Positions 7,614-16,512 of a stretch of 64,000 bases of DNA are shown here, one piece after another; within the stretch, counting starts at the first letter, position 1; each line of letters begins with the position of its first letter. This stretch comes from an uncultured Clostridia bacterium. GTDB taxonomy: Bacteria; Bacillota; Clostridia; Christensenellales; Borkfalkiaceae. The notes below the pieces were generated by a model that was not told where the DNA came from, ran no database searches, and was given only the letters and a program-made list of their open reading frames with translations. The DNA lies in assembly GCA_947175485.1 (NCBI GenBank), contig CAMWMZ010000003.1:1-64000 (forward strand), read 5' to 3'. The position numbers and the translations under genes are program-made.

Positions 7614-8366
7614 ATGATACTTGACAAATTCAGCCTTAAAGGCAAGGTAGCCATAGTTACGGGGAGTAACACGGGCTTAGGGCAGGGGATATGCCGCGCT
7701 TACGTTGAGGCGGGCGCGAAGGTTGCGGGCGTTTCCCGCAGGCCGAGCACGGAGACTGCGGAAATCTGCGGAGAGAATTTTTATAATATAATAGCGGATT
7801 TGAGCAACCCGAGCTGCGCGGCGGAGATAATTGAAAAGACGGTTGAAAAATTCGGGCGCGCGGATATACTTGTGAATAACGCGGGCATAATAAAACGCTG
7901 TGACAGCGCGGATTTTACGGAAGAGGACTGGGACAGCGTTATGAACGTAAATTTAAAGACAGTGTTTTTCCTTACGCAGGCTTTTGCGAAGAGGTTGTTA
8001 AAGCTTGGTGTCGGCGGAAAGATTATAAATATCGCCTCTATGCTGTCTTATCAGGGCGGAATACGGGTGCCCTCTTACACGGCTTCAAAGTCGGCGGTAA
8101 AGGGGATAACGATGACGCTTGCCAACGAGTGGGCAAAATACGGAATAAACGTAAACGCGATAGCTCCCGGATATATGGCCACCAACAACACTGAACAGCT
8201 GAGAAAGGACGGCGAGAGGAGCGCGGATATTCTGGCGCGTATACCCGCGGGACGCTGGGGTACTCCCGAAGATTTGGAGGGCGCGGCGGTTTTCCTTGCT
8301 TCGGCGGCTTCGGATTATGTTAACGGATTTACTTTGGCGGTTGACGGAGGCTGGCTGGGAAGATAA
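7614..8366 (+). CDS. kduD: 2-dehydro-3-deoxy-D-gluconate 5-dehydrogenase (SDR family)
   Basis: 250 aa, classical short-chain dehydrogenase. Visible are the NAD-binding TGSNTGLGQG, NNAG, the catalytic Ser in NIASMLSY and YTASK (Tyr and Lys), and the C-terminal VNGFTLAVDGGW. The start FSLKGKVAIVTG and the strong overall resemblance to KduD point to reduction of 2,5-diketo-3-deoxygluconate to KDG, the step after KduI, which is also in this window. Ribosome binding site AAGGGG lies before the ATG. A related SDR acting on another keto-sugar cannot be excluded, but the KDG-pathway context supports the call. Confidence 0.85.
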   Translation: MILDKFSLKGKVAIVTGSNTGLGQGICRAYVEAGAKVAGVSRRPSTETAEICGENFYNIIADLSNPSCAAEIIEKTVEKFGRADILVNNAGIIKRCDSADFTEEDWDSVMNVNLKTVFFLTQAFAKRLLKLGVGGKIINIASMLSYQGGIRVPSYTASKSAVKGITMTLANEWAKYGINVNAIAPGYMATNNTEQLRKDGERSADILARIPAGRWGTPEDLEGAAVFLASAASDYVNGFTLAVDGGWLGR

Positions 8367-8562
8367 ACCTCGGCTTGGCTGGTTTGTTTACAGCGTCGAT
8401 GTCATGTTGCTTATCGTTGCGGCTTGCCGTTGAAGTGCATATGGCTTGCGTTTTGACATTTTGTTGCCGGGCTGACGGCTTTATGTTGCTATATATGCGG
8501 TTTGCGCGCTGCCGTGCGGACGGCTTATATGTTGGCATACGTATTGAAAATTTTGAACAACT

Positions 8563-8594
8563 AAAAAAGCGGTTGAATTTTCAGCCGCTTTTTT
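8563..8594. terminator. Bidirectional terminator
   Basis: AAAAAAGCGG (8563-8572) pairs with CCGCTTTTTT (8585-8594). It lies between kduD and the convergent XRE gene and gives a T-tract on both strands. Confidence 0.8.
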
Positions 8595-8596
8595 GT

Positions 8597-8830
8597 TTAT
8601 CGTATTCCGTAAAAAATTTCGTCGAACGAGGCGTTAAGAATTTCTTTGATGTGTAAAATCTCGTCGGGATAGAGGTGGCGTTGCCCCACTTCTATTTTTG
8701 CGACGGCGCTTCTTGTTATGTCGCACCCGCAAAGCTGTAATTTTGCGGCGAGACAGTCCTGAGTGATTTTTGCGCGTTCCCTAAGCGTTTTTATGTTCTG
8801 ACCTATGTTTTTTTCTATTTCCAGATTCAT
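8597..8830 (-). CDS. XRE-family helix-turn-helix regulator
   Basis: 77 aa, almost entirely a Cro/C1-type HTH: IGQNIKTLRERAKITQDCLAAKLQ, ITRSAVAKIEVGQRHLYPDEI, LNASFDEIFYG. It is divergent from the small membrane-protein gene at 8950. The intervening DNA carries a perfect inverted repeat and a third half-site, so it is the likely repressor of that gene and perhaps of itself. It lies inside the pectin island but nothing links it to sugar sensing. Confidence 0.85.
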   Translation of the reverse strand: MNLEIEKNIGQNIKTLRERAKITQDCLAAKLQLCGCDITRSAVAKIEVGQRHLYPDEILHIKEILNASFDEIFYGIR

Positions 8831-8858
8831 TTCAGTATCGGCTTTTGCTCTTAAACGG

Positions 8859-8927
8859 GTGCAAAAGTGTTGACTTTATTATAAATGCAATGATATAATC
8901 TTTTTGCACTTATATAGGTGCAAAAAG
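8859..8927 (+). promoter_or_regulatory. Promoter and palindromic operator of the XRE / small-protein pair
   Basis: TTGACT (8870-8875) and TATAAT (8894-8899), spacer 18 bp. Immediately downstream is a perfect inverted repeat CTTTTTGCAC (8900-8909) / GTGCAAAAAG (8918-8927) with an 8-bp spacer. A third half-site GGTGCAAAAG lies at 8859-8868, just before the -35. The layout fits repression by the adjacent XRE protein. Confidence 0.75.
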
Positions 8928-8949
8928 ATAAAAAACGGAGGAATAAATT

Positions 8950-9201
8950 ATGGCAAACCGCATAAGAAGATGTGCGACGAGAAAGGAATTCGAGCAGATT
9001 GTGGACGATTTCGTTACGACGGGATATGTTGTGAAATCGCGCGGGGAGGATAACGCACTTTTGGTTAAAAAGGGACAGCATACAAAGCACGGGCTTGTTG
9101 CGCTTTTGACTTTTTGGTGGACGCTGGGTTTGGGCAATCTGATTTATGCGCTTATACCCGTTAAAAACGAGGATGAAGTGCTTGTAAAAATAGACGGATA
9201 G
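8950..9201 (+). CDS. Small membrane protein under XRE control
   Basis: 83 aa, not recognised with certainty. An N-terminal ~50-residue basic/mixed domain (MANRIRRCATRKEFEQIVDDF) is followed by one hydrophobic segment (LVALLTFWWTLGLGNLIYALI) and a short acidic end. Preceded by ACGGAGG. It is divergent from an XRE regulator with an operator overlapping its transcription start, so expression is probably switched. Role unknown. Confidence 0.65.
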   Translation: MANRIRRCATRKEFEQIVDDFVTTGYVVKSRGEDNALLVKKGQHTKHGLVALLTFWWTLGLGNLIYALIPVKNEDEVLVKIDG

Positions 9202-9226
9202 CGCATATTCGATTTTACGGTTTTAT

Positions 9227-9262
9227 AATTCCCGCCGCGGTTTTCCGCGGCGGGAATTTTCG
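9227..9262 (+). terminator. Terminator after the small membrane protein
   Basis: AATTCCCGCCGCGG (9227-9240) pairs with CCGCGGCGGGAATT (9245-9258), TTTT loop, followed by TTCG. The T-run is short. Confidence 0.7.
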
Positions 9263-9397
9263 TGTTTAAACGTGTCTGGAAAATGTATAAATATATCCGT
9301 TTTGTGTATGGATTGGGGAGAGGTGCGTTATTATAATAATGATGTATGATTACGGTGCGGAGAGGCTCTGCGCCGAAGCGATAAGGAGAAAACTTAA

Positions 9398-10381
9398 ATG
9401 TCGATAAAGGACAAAATCAATTTGCTTGCAGAAGAGCTTGAAAACGTGGGGATTGTACCCGTAATCAAGCTTGACAACGTGGACGACGCGGAAAATCTTG
9501 CAAAGGCTTTGCGGGAGGGCGGAATTAACTGCGCCGAGGTTACTTTCCGTGCAAAGGGCGCGGACGAGGTTATCAGGCGCATGACGAAGGCTTACCCCGA
9601 TATGCTTGTGGGCGCGGGCACGGTGCTCAGTTGCGAGCAGGCGGACGCGGCAATCAAGGCGGGCGCAAAATTTTGCGTTGCTCCCGGACTTAACCCCAAA
9701 GTGGTTAAACACTGTTTGGATAAGGGCGTTCCGTTTGCGCCGGGGCTTTCTTCCGCAAGCGAAATAGAGCAGGCTATGGAGCTGGGGCTTGATTTTGCAA
9801 AATTTTTCCCCGCGGAGCAGGCGGGCGGACTTGCTTATATAAAGGCGATTTCCGCGCCCTATTCTTCTATGCGTTTTATGCCTACGGGCGGAGTTACGGC
9901 GGACAACCTGAACAATTACCTTTCTTTCAAAAAAGTAGTTTGCTGCGGCGGAAGCTGGATTGTTCCTCCTGCGCTCGTCAATGCGGGCGACTGGGCGGGT
10001 ATTACAAGACTTTGCCGCGAGGCTATTGATAAAATGCTCGGCTTTACCATGGTTCACGTAGGGCTTAACTGTGCCGACCCCGAAGAAGCGGAGGCTGTTG
10101 CGGACGAGTTTGAAAACGCGTTCGGCTTCGCGAAAAAAGTCGGGAACAGCTCGGTGTTCTCTTCAACCTATATGGAGATGATGAAAAAGCCGTTCAAGGG
10201 CACTCACGGACATATCGCTATTGCGACGAATTCGGTAAAGCGCGCGCTTTATCAGCTTAAGCTGCGCGGATACGAGGTTGACGAAAGCTCTATTAAGTAC
10301 AACGCCGACGGGATTATGAACGTGGCTTATCTGAAGCATGAATTCGGCGGCTTTGCCGTGCATTTGGTACTCAAGAAATAA
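9398..10381 (+). CDS. eda: KDPG/KHG aldolase fused to a C-terminal VOC (glyoxalase-like) domain
   Basis: 327 aa. Residues 1-215 are a KDPG aldolase: IVPVIKLDNVDDAENLAKAL, AEVTFRAKG (catalytic Glu), VGAGTVLSCEQ, the Schiff-base Lys in FAKFFPAEQAGG, and FMPTGGV. It should cleave KDPG to pyruvate and glyceraldehyde 3-phosphate, the last step of uronate degradation. Normal Eda ends near 210 aa; here about 110 more residues (FTMVHVGLNCADPEEAEAVADEF, GTHGHIAIATNS, GGFAVHLVLKK) form a single VOC-like domain of unknown use. Ribosome binding site AAGGAG lies before the ATG. kdgK follows. Confidence 0.88.
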   Translation: MSIKDKINLLAEELENVGIVPVIKLDNVDDAENLAKALREGGINCAEVTFRAKGADEVIRRMTKAYPDMLVGAGTVLSCEQADAAIKAGAKFCVAPGLNPKVVKHCLDKGVPFAPGLSSASEIEQAMELGLDFAKFFPAEQAGGLAYIKAISAPYSSMRFMPTGGVTADNLNNYLSFKKVVCCGGSWIVPPALVNAGDWAGITRLCREAIDKMLGFTMVHVGLNCADPEEAEAVADEFENAFGFAKKVGNSSVFSSTYMEMMKKPFKGTHGHIAIATNSVKRALYQLKLRGYEVDESSIKYNADGIMNVAYLKHEFGGFAVHLVLKK

Positions 10382-10533
10382 ACTCTTGATTTATAAGCAA
10401 AGCGTTTTTGCGCTGCGGTTTTCAAAGCCGTTTAACGTTAACTTCCGGTGAAAGCCTTGCGCGCGTTGAACTGCTTGCTTTTATTTCAAGTGATAAATCA
10501 AATAAAAATTTTAAATTTTCAAGGAGAAAAAAG

Positions 10534-11565
10534 ATGAAAAAGATTGTAACCATGGGCGAGATTATGCTCCGCCTTTCCACCCCCAACAACGAGAAGTTTA
10601 TTCAAGCCGACGAGTTTGACATTAACTACGGCGGCGGTGAGGCTAACGTTGCAGTGTCCTGCGCAAATTACGGACACAAAGCGGAATTCGTGACCGCAGT
10701 TCCCGATAACGAGCTCGGCGAGTGTGCGATAGGGGCTCTCCGCAAGTACGGCGTAGAAACCGGACACGTTGCGAAATGCGGCGAAAGACTGGGAATTTAT
10801 TATCTTGAAACGGGTGCTTCTATGCGCCCTTCCAAAGTAGTTTACGACAGGGCACATTCCTCTATCACCACCGCGACTGCAAAGGACTTCGATTTCGACG
10901 CTATTTTCGAGGGCGCGGACTGGTTCCACTTTACCGGAATTACCCCCGCTGTTTCCGACAGCGCGGCGGTTTTGACCGAAGAAGCTTTGAAAGCCGCTAA
11001 AAAACACGGCGTGACCGTTTCCTGCGATTTGAATTTCCGTAAAAAATTATGGTCGAGCGAAAAGGCCCAAAAGGTTATGACGAAGCTTATGAAATACGTT
11101 GACGTGTGCATCGGCAACGAAGAGGACGCGGAGCTTGTTCTCGGCTTCAAGCCCGGCAATACCGACGTTACGAGCGGCGAATTGGAGCTTGCGGGTTATA
11201 AATCCATTTTCGAGCAGATGGTTAAAAAGTTCGGATTTAAGTATGCGATTTCTTCTCTCCGCGTAAGCCATTCCGCTTCCGACAACGGTTGGTCCGCATG
11301 CATTTACAACGGCGAAACCAAAGAGTTCTATCATTCCAGAGAATACAGAATTTCCCCTATAGTAGACCGCGTAGGCGGCGGCGACAGCTTTGCGGGCGGC
11401 GTTATCACGGGCTTCCTTGACGGAAAGGATTTCAAGGCGGCTTTGGAATACGGCGTTGCGGCTTCCGCGCTTAAACACACTATCCCCGGCGACTTCAACC
11501 TTGTATCGCGCAAGGAAGTAGAAGCTCTTGCGGGCGGCGACGGATCGGGCAGAGTTCAAAGATAA
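10534..11565 (+). CDS. kdgK: 2-keto-3-deoxygluconate kinase (PfkB family)
   Basis: 343 aa ribokinase-fold sugar kinase: N-terminal KKIVTMGEIMLRLS and YGGGEANVAVSCANYG, C-terminal ATP/catalytic signature DRVGGGDSFAGGVITGFLDG (Asp base in GGGDSF). The ATG at 10534 with AAGGAGAAAA upstream is the start; the frame runs open about 40 codons further without support. In this neighbourhood it most likely phosphorylates KDG to KDPG for the aldolase just upstream. Other sugar kinases share the fold, so substrate rests on context. Confidence 0.87.
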   Translation: MKKIVTMGEIMLRLSTPNNEKFIQADEFDINYGGGEANVAVSCANYGHKAEFVTAVPDNELGECAIGALRKYGVETGHVAKCGERLGIYYLETGASMRPSKVVYDRAHSSITTATAKDFDFDAIFEGADWFHFTGITPAVSDSAAVLTEEALKAAKKHGVTVSCDLNFRKKLWSSEKAQKVMTKLMKYVDVCIGNEEDAELVLGFKPGNTDVTSGELELAGYKSIFEQMVKKFGFKYAISSLRVSHSASDNGWSACIYNGETKEFYHSREYRISPIVDRVGGGDSFAGGVITGFLDGKDFKAALEYGVAASALKHTIPGDFNLVSRKEVEALAGGDGSGRVQR

Positions 11566-11825
11566 TAAACGGCGCAAGCAAAATCACGCTTTTTGTGTAT
11601 GTACGCAATTGTCGGAAGCAATCTCACCTATGTGAAATTGCGCAATTGAAAACGGCGTGCGTAAAGATTGCGCAAAGAGGACGAGGGCGGATTTCCGAAA
11701 TAAAACGGTGCGATGTTTTGCCGAAACAGACGAGAGTTTTTATAACAGGCAAACGCGATTTTACCGTTGCCGAGAAAGCAACATTGAAATCACGATAAGC
11801 TTGTGGCTTTTGTGGAGATAGATAG

Positions 11826-12665
11826 ATGCAAATAGCTTTCAGAACCCACGACCTTGGAGTCAAGGGGCTTGAAAACGCAATAGAAAAAGCGCAAAGCTGC
11901 GGCATATCCGCGGTGCAATTGGTCGCTTACAAGTTTATGGACGAAATAAAGTACGCTCCCGACGCTTTGAACGCGGAAAACACCTTGAAAATAGGTGAAG
12001 CCCTTAAAAACTCGGGCATATCCGTGGGGCTGATAGGCGCGTACTTCAATCCCGTTCATTCAGACAAAGAAAAAACCGAAAGATGCATAGCCGTTTTCAA
12101 GGAGTATTTAAAGTATTCCGAAAACTTCGGCTGTAATATAGTCGGTTCGGAAACGGGGAGCTTTAACGACGACAAGTGGACTTATAATCCGTTAAACCGT
12201 ACGGAGGAAGCGCTTGAAACGGTGGTTCAGACCTTTAAGGAGCTTGCCGCATACGCAAAGGAAGTCGGCGCATATGTGGGCATGGAAGGGGCTGCGGGGC
12301 ACGTTTGCTGGAACGTTGCGGCGCTTAAACGCGCGGTTGATAAAATCGGCGCGGACAATATAAGAATCATATTCGATATTTATAATTATTTAGACGCGTC
12401 GAACTATCGGAGTTACCTTGAAATACTTGACGAGGGATTAAAGACCTTTGCGGGTAAAATAGTTGTTTTCCATATCAAGGACTGCGTGTTCGAGGACGGA
12501 AAGCTAAAGCAGGTTGCGCCCGGCAAGGGTATGTTCGACTTCGATAAAATTTTTAAAAAAATCAAGACGTACGATAAGGACGCTATACTCGTTTTAGAGG
12601 GAACAACCGGCGAGGATATAATTCCCTGCATAGAGTTTATAAAAGAAAAGTGGGATAAGGCTTAG
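11826..12665 (+). CDS. Sugar phosphate isomerase/epimerase-like TIM barrel
   Basis: 279 aa, xylose-isomerase-like TIM barrel (AP-endonuclease 2 superfamily). Probable metal ligands lie in VGMEGAAGH, IIFDIYNYLD, VVFHIKDC and LVLEGTTGED. Ribosome binding site GGAGATAG lies before the ATG. The gene sits between kdgK and kduI in the uronate block, suggesting epimerisation or isomerisation of a keto-sugar intermediate, but the substrate is unknown. The 260 bp before it hold no recognised gene. Confidence 0.75.
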   Translation: MQIAFRTHDLGVKGLENAIEKAQSCGISAVQLVAYKFMDEIKYAPDALNAENTLKIGEALKNSGISVGLIGAYFNPVHSDKEKTERCIAVFKEYLKYSENFGCNIVGSETGSFNDDKWTYNPLNRTEEALETVVQTFKELAAYAKEVGAYVGMEGAAGHVCWNVAALKRAVDKIGADNIRIIFDIYNYLDASNYRSYLEILDEGLKTFAGKIVVFHIKDCVFEDGKLKQVAPGKGMFDFDKIFKKIKTYDKDAILVLEGTTGEDIIPCIEFIKEKWDKA

Positions 12666-12724
12666 GCTTTGTTTTACGCAAATCGGCGGTTTTTTAAACC
12701 GTTGAAAAAGCAATACGGCAAAAT

Positions 12725-12760
12725 GCGCGCCGCGCGGCGGGGTTAAGCCGCGCGGCGCGC
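12725..12760. repeat. Perfect GC-rich hairpin before kduI
   Basis: A 14-bp perfect inverted repeat (12725-12738 with 12747-12760) of almost pure GC with an 8-nt loop. No T-run follows on the + strand, so it is more likely an mRNA-stabilising or pausing hairpin than a classical terminator. Confidence 0.7.
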
Positions 12761-12817
12761 GAAAAACGCCGCCCCCGATTTGAACGGGGCGGGAAATTTA
12801 AGGAAAGAGGTGAAACA

Positions 12818-13687
12818 ATGAAATTCGACGTAAGATACGCAAACCACCCCGACGATTCCAAGCGCTACGATACGAAGGAGCTCAGGGAAAAGTATCTGAT
12901 TAAAAAACTTTTCGAAGAGGACGAAATCCTCTTGACGTATTCCCATCAGGACAGAATTATCGCCGGCGGCGCAGCTCCTGTAAAAAAGACGCTTTCTTTG
13001 GGTACGTTCAAGGAGCTTGCAACCGCATACTTCCTTGAAAGACGGGAAATGGGCGTTATAAATATCGGCGGCGCGGGCGTTATCACGCTCGACGGCAAAA
13101 AATACGATATAGGATTTAAAGAGGGAATTTATATAGGTATGGGAACGAAGGAAATAGAGTTTTCTTCGGTAAACCCCAAGGAGCCTGCGAAATTCTACAT
13201 CAATTCAAGCCCCGCGCACAAGACTTATCCTACGGTGAAAATAGTAAAACCCGTGGAGGGCAAACCCGCCCCCGAGGGCGTAAGATATTGCGTTCAAAGG
13301 CATTTGGGCAGCGCGGAGGGAATGAACAAGCGCACGATTAACCAATTTATCGTGGGCGACGTTTGCGAAAGCTGTCAGCTTGCTATGGGAATGACGGAGC
13401 TTGCCGAGGGCAGCGGCTGGAACACTCTTCCCAGCCATACGCATGAGAGAAGAATGGAAGTTTATATGTATTTCGAGCTTCCCGAAAGCGAGGCGGTTAT
13501 TCACCTTATGGGTACTCCCAAGGAGACGAGGCATATATTTATGCACAACGAACAAGCGGTGATTTCGCCGAGCTGGTCAATACACACGGGTATAGGCACG
13601 CACAATTATACGTTTATATGGGGTATGTGCGGCGAAAACCAGACGTACGACGATATGGACAATATCGCAACCAAAGATTTGAAATAA
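12818..13687 (+). CDS. kduI: 5-dehydro-4-deoxy-D-glucuronate isomerase
   Basis: 289 aa, full-length KduI: VRYANHPDDSKRYDTKELREK, the conserved TLSLGTFKELATAYFLERREMGVINIGG split over positions 65-95, and the cupin metal site HTHERRMEVYMYFELP with HTGIGTHNYTFIWGM. It isomerises the unsaturated-uronate product DKI (5-keto-4-deoxyuronate) to 2,5-diketo-3-deoxygluconate, the KduD substrate. Ribosome binding site AAAGAGGTG. Its presence implies that unsaturated oligogalacturonides are a growth substrate, agreeing with the GH105 gene at 31730. Confidence 0.93.
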   Translation: MKFDVRYANHPDDSKRYDTKELREKYLIKKLFEEDEILLTYSHQDRIIAGGAAPVKKTLSLGTFKELATAYFLERREMGVINIGGAGVITLDGKKYDIGFKEGIYIGMGTKEIEFSSVNPKEPAKFYINSSPAHKTYPTVKIVKPVEGKPAPEGVRYCVQRHLGSAEGMNKRTINQFIVGDVCESCQLAMGMTELAEGSGWNTLPSHTHERRMEVYMYFELPESEAVIHLMGTPKETRHIFMHNEQAVISPSWSIHTGIGTHNYTFIWGMCGENQTYDDMDNIATKDLK

Positions 13688-13711
13688 TAATTATCGGGGG
13701 AAGAGAAATAT

Positions 13712-14857
13712 ATGGCACATCTTTTATTTAAAGACGTTAACAAGGTTTATCCTAACGGATATCACGCCGTGCACGATTTCAACATGGAAATCAAGGACGG
13801 AGAATTTATCTGCCTGGTAGGGGATTCGGGCTGCGGCAAGTCTACTACGCTCAGAATGATAGCGGGGCTCGAAGATATTACCGCGGGCGAGTTTTATATA
13901 GACGGAGTTCTGGCGAACCAGACGTCTTCGCGCGACAGAGGGATTGCGATGGTTTTCCAATCGTATGCGCTTTATCCCCATCTTACCGTGTATGAAAATC
14001 TCGGCTTCGGACTTACGCTCGAAGGCATCGACGCGGACGTTATCGATGAAAAGGTCAAGCAGACGGCTAAGATTTTGGGGCTTACCGAATATCTTGAAAG
14101 ATTCCCGAGAAACCTTTCGGGCGGGCAATGCCAGCGTGTTGCGGTAGGGCGCGCGCTTATAAGAAAGGTAAATATTTTCCTTATGGACGAGCCGCTTTCA
14201 AACCTTGACGCGAAGCAGCGCGTTACGATGCGTTCTGAAATAAAGCAGATACACCGTTCGGTAGGCGCTACGACGATATACGTAACCCACGACCAGACGG
14301 AGGCTATGACCATGTCCGACAGGATAGTGGTTATGAAGTCGGGCGGATACGTTCAGCAGATAGGCACGCCTTACGAGCTTTATTTCCACCCGCGCAACCT
14401 TTTCGTCGCTGGGTTTATCGGCGAGCCGCCCATGAACTTTATAAAGGGCACTGTTGAAAACGGCAAAATCAAGGTGGGTGAAACCTACGCAGACCTTAAA
14501 CCCGTTGTGAAGAACGTTAAAGATATAGAAGGCAAAGAGGTTGTGTTTGCGTTCAGACCCGAGGCGGTCAAGCTGCCCGACGATAAGAAAAAGACGGCTA
14601 AAAAAGCGGAGGACGAAGCCGCCGCGCCCGCGCCGAAGGGATATACGCTTACTTCAAAGGTGGAGCTGACCGAGCTTTTGGGCGACACTACGAACGTTTA
14701 CGCGAATATCGGCGGGGTAAACGTTATTTTGAAAGTCAACCCGCACAACACGCCCGAAACGGGAGCGGAGTTCAAGTTCTTCGTGCCTTACGAGGCGGCT
14801 TACGTTTACGATTGCGAAACGGAGCTTGCGGTTGAGAGCGACCTTAAACGGCATTAA
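13712..14857 (+). CDS. Sugar ABC transporter ATP-binding protein (UgpC/MsmX type)
   Basis: 381 aa. ABC ATPase with Walker A GDSGCGKST, Q-loop MVFQSYALYPHLTV, signature LSGGQCQRVAVGRAL, Walker B IFLMDEPLSNLD and H-loop YVTHDQTEAM, then an OB-type (TOBE) regulatory domain. A Lys/Ala-rich insert (KKKTAKKAEDEAAAPAP) interrupts the TOBE region. MsmX-like ATPases often energise several sugar importers. It sits alone, away from permeases, while a second copy lies at 27685 within the permease cluster. Ribosome binding site GGGGGAAGAG lies upstream. Confidence 0.9.
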   Translation: MAHLLFKDVNKVYPNGYHAVHDFNMEIKDGEFICLVGDSGCGKSTTLRMIAGLEDITAGEFYIDGVLANQTSSRDRGIAMVFQSYALYPHLTVYENLGFGLTLEGIDADVIDEKVKQTAKILGLTEYLERFPRNLSGGQCQRVAVGRALIRKVNIFLMDEPLSNLDAKQRVTMRSEIKQIHRSVGATTIYVTHDQTEAMTMSDRIVVMKSGGYVQQIGTPYELYFHPRNLFVAGFIGEPPMNFIKGTVENGKIKVGETYADLKPVVKNVKDIEGKEVVFAFRPEAVKLPDDKKKTAKKAEDEAAAPAPKGYTLTSKVELTELLGDTTNVYANIGGVNVILKVNPHNTPETGAEFKFFVPYEAAYVYDCETELAVESDLKRH

Positions 14858-15025
14858 AAACGCGAGGAATTTACGGCTGTTTTGCGCCCCGAAAATTTTA
14901 TATGATATGAGGGCTGATTGCCTTTTGCGTAATATTTTTACGGCGCTCCGACAATAACGCTTCAAAAACAAATCGGGCGCGCCCGATTGTGCGCGCCGTT
15001 AATATCAGGATAAGGAGAAATTTTG

Positions 15026-16495
15026 ATGGAATCGATAAGTAAAAAACTGTTTGAAAAGCCTGAAAGAAAGGTTAAAATAATGCAGTTCGGCGAGGGTAAC
15101 TTTTTGAGAGCCTTCGTCGAGTGGATAATACAGGACCTGAACGACAAGGGAGCGATAAGCTCGGACGTGGTTCTGGTTCAGCCCATGCCGTTCGGCAGAG
15201 TTGCGGATATTGCGGCGCAGGACGGGCTTTATACTTTGCGCCTCGAAGGAATAGACGGGGGCAAAAAGGTTAAAACGAGCCGCGTTATAGACGTTGTGGG
15301 CGATTGCGTAAATCCCTTTGCGGAGTATGAAAAGTTTCTCCGTTACGGCGAGAGCGAAGACCTTGAGGTTATAATTTCGAATACTACGGAGGCGGGAATT
15401 GCGGTAGACCCTGCGGATACGGATTTTTCCGTTTGCCCGAAGAGCTTCCCCGGCAAGCTTCTTGCGCTGTTGAAAAGGCGCTACGATAAGTTTAACGGCG
15501 ACGAAACGAAGGGACTTGCGATTATTCCCTGCGAGCTTATAGACAACAACGGCGACGAGCTTTACCGTTGCTTGAACGAGCTTGCGGAAATAAACAAGAT
15601 GGATAAAAGGTTTATAAAATGGCTGCAAACCGCCAACCATTTTACTTCCACGCTTGTAGACCGCATTGTGCCCGGTTACCCTAAAAACGAGATAGAAGAA
15701 ATTCAAAAGGAAACGGGATATATAGACAACAACGTGGTAAAGGGTGAAATTTTCCACCTTTGGGTTTTGAAGAAAGAGCCGCATATACAGAAGGTTTTCC
15801 CTGCGGACGCAACGGGGCTGAACGTTATTTTTGCGGACGATATAAAGCCTTATAAGCAGAGAAAGGTGAAAATATTGAACGGTTCGCACACGGCGCTTGT
15901 TCCCGTGGCTTATCTTGCGGGAATAGATACCGTAGGCGAGGCGGTCAACGACCCCGTAATCGGAAAGTTTGTGAGGGATTTTATTTTCGAGGAAGTAAAT
16001 CCCACTATAAATTTACCGCAGGACCAGATGACCGCTTTTGCGAATTCGGTTATAGAAAGATATCAGAACCCCTATATCCGCCACGAGCTTATGTCTATTG
16101 CTCTTAACTCCACGACCAAATTCAAAACAAGGCTTTTGCCCACGCTTACGGATTATGTAAAGCTTACGGGTAAGCTCCCCGAGCATCTGCTGTTTGCTTT
16201 TGCGGCGCTTATTTTGTTCCATAAGGGCAAGAGGGGCGCGGAGGATATAAAGCTTGCGGACGACCCCGCGTATCTTGCGAAGTGGAAGGAGCTTTGGGCA
16301 AATTTCGGCGGCGACTGCGCCAAGCTGGTTAGAGAGGTTCTCGGCTGGAAAGACGCATGGGATATGGATATGAACGACATACACCCCGATATTGCGGACA
16401 AGGTTGCTACCTATCTTTCCGCAATGCAAAACAGGGGAATGCGCGCGGCGGTGGACTGCTTTACGAACGGTTGCAGCGGAGTTTGCAAAAAATAA
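15026..16495 (+). CDS. uxaB: Tagaturonate reductase (altronate oxidoreductase)
   Basis: 489 aa, mannitol dehydrogenase-type fold. N-terminal nucleotide site KIMQFGEGNFLRAFVEWIIQDLN, mid-protein NHFTSTLVDRIVPGYP, and KVKILNGSHTALVPVAYLAG, characteristic of the UxaB/UxuB family. Reduces tagaturonate to altronate with NADH. The ATG at 15026 with AAGGAGAAA is used; the TTG one codon earlier is ignored. Next in line come uxaA and uxaC, so the order B-A-C forms one operon for D-galacturonate. UxuB (mannonate) activity cannot be excluded, but uxaA supports tagaturonate. Confidence 0.88.
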   Translation: MESISKKLFEKPERKVKIMQFGEGNFLRAFVEWIIQDLNDKGAISSDVVLVQPMPFGRVADIAAQDGLYTLRLEGIDGGKKVKTSRVIDVVGDCVNPFAEYEKFLRYGESEDLEVIISNTTEAGIAVDPADTDFSVCPKSFPGKLLALLKRRYDKFNGDETKGLAIIPCELIDNNGDELYRCLNELAEINKMDKRFIKWLQTANHFTSTLVDRIVPGYPKNEIEEIQKETGYIDNNVVKGEIFHLWVLKKEPHIQKVFPADATGLNVIFADDIKPYKQRKVKILNGSHTALVPVAYLAGIDTVGEAVNDPVIGKFVRDFIFEEVNPTINLPQDQMTAFANSVIERYQNPYIRHELMSIALNSTTKFKTRLLPTLTDYVKLTGKLPEHLLFAFAALILFHKGKRGAEDIKLADDPAYLAKWKELWANFGGDCAKLVREVLGWKDAWDMDMNDIHPDIADKVATYLSAMQNRGMRAAVDCFTNGCSGVCKK

Positions 16496-16512
16496 TCCGT
16501 ACGGAGTTTTTA

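Noticed and set aside
8375-8656. 93-codon frame after kduD
   Set aside because: No ribosome binding site, runs through a bidirectional terminator and into the opposite XRE gene.
15005-15889. 294-codon frame opposite uxaB
   Set aside because: Antisense shadow of a clear uxaB; no recognisable domain.
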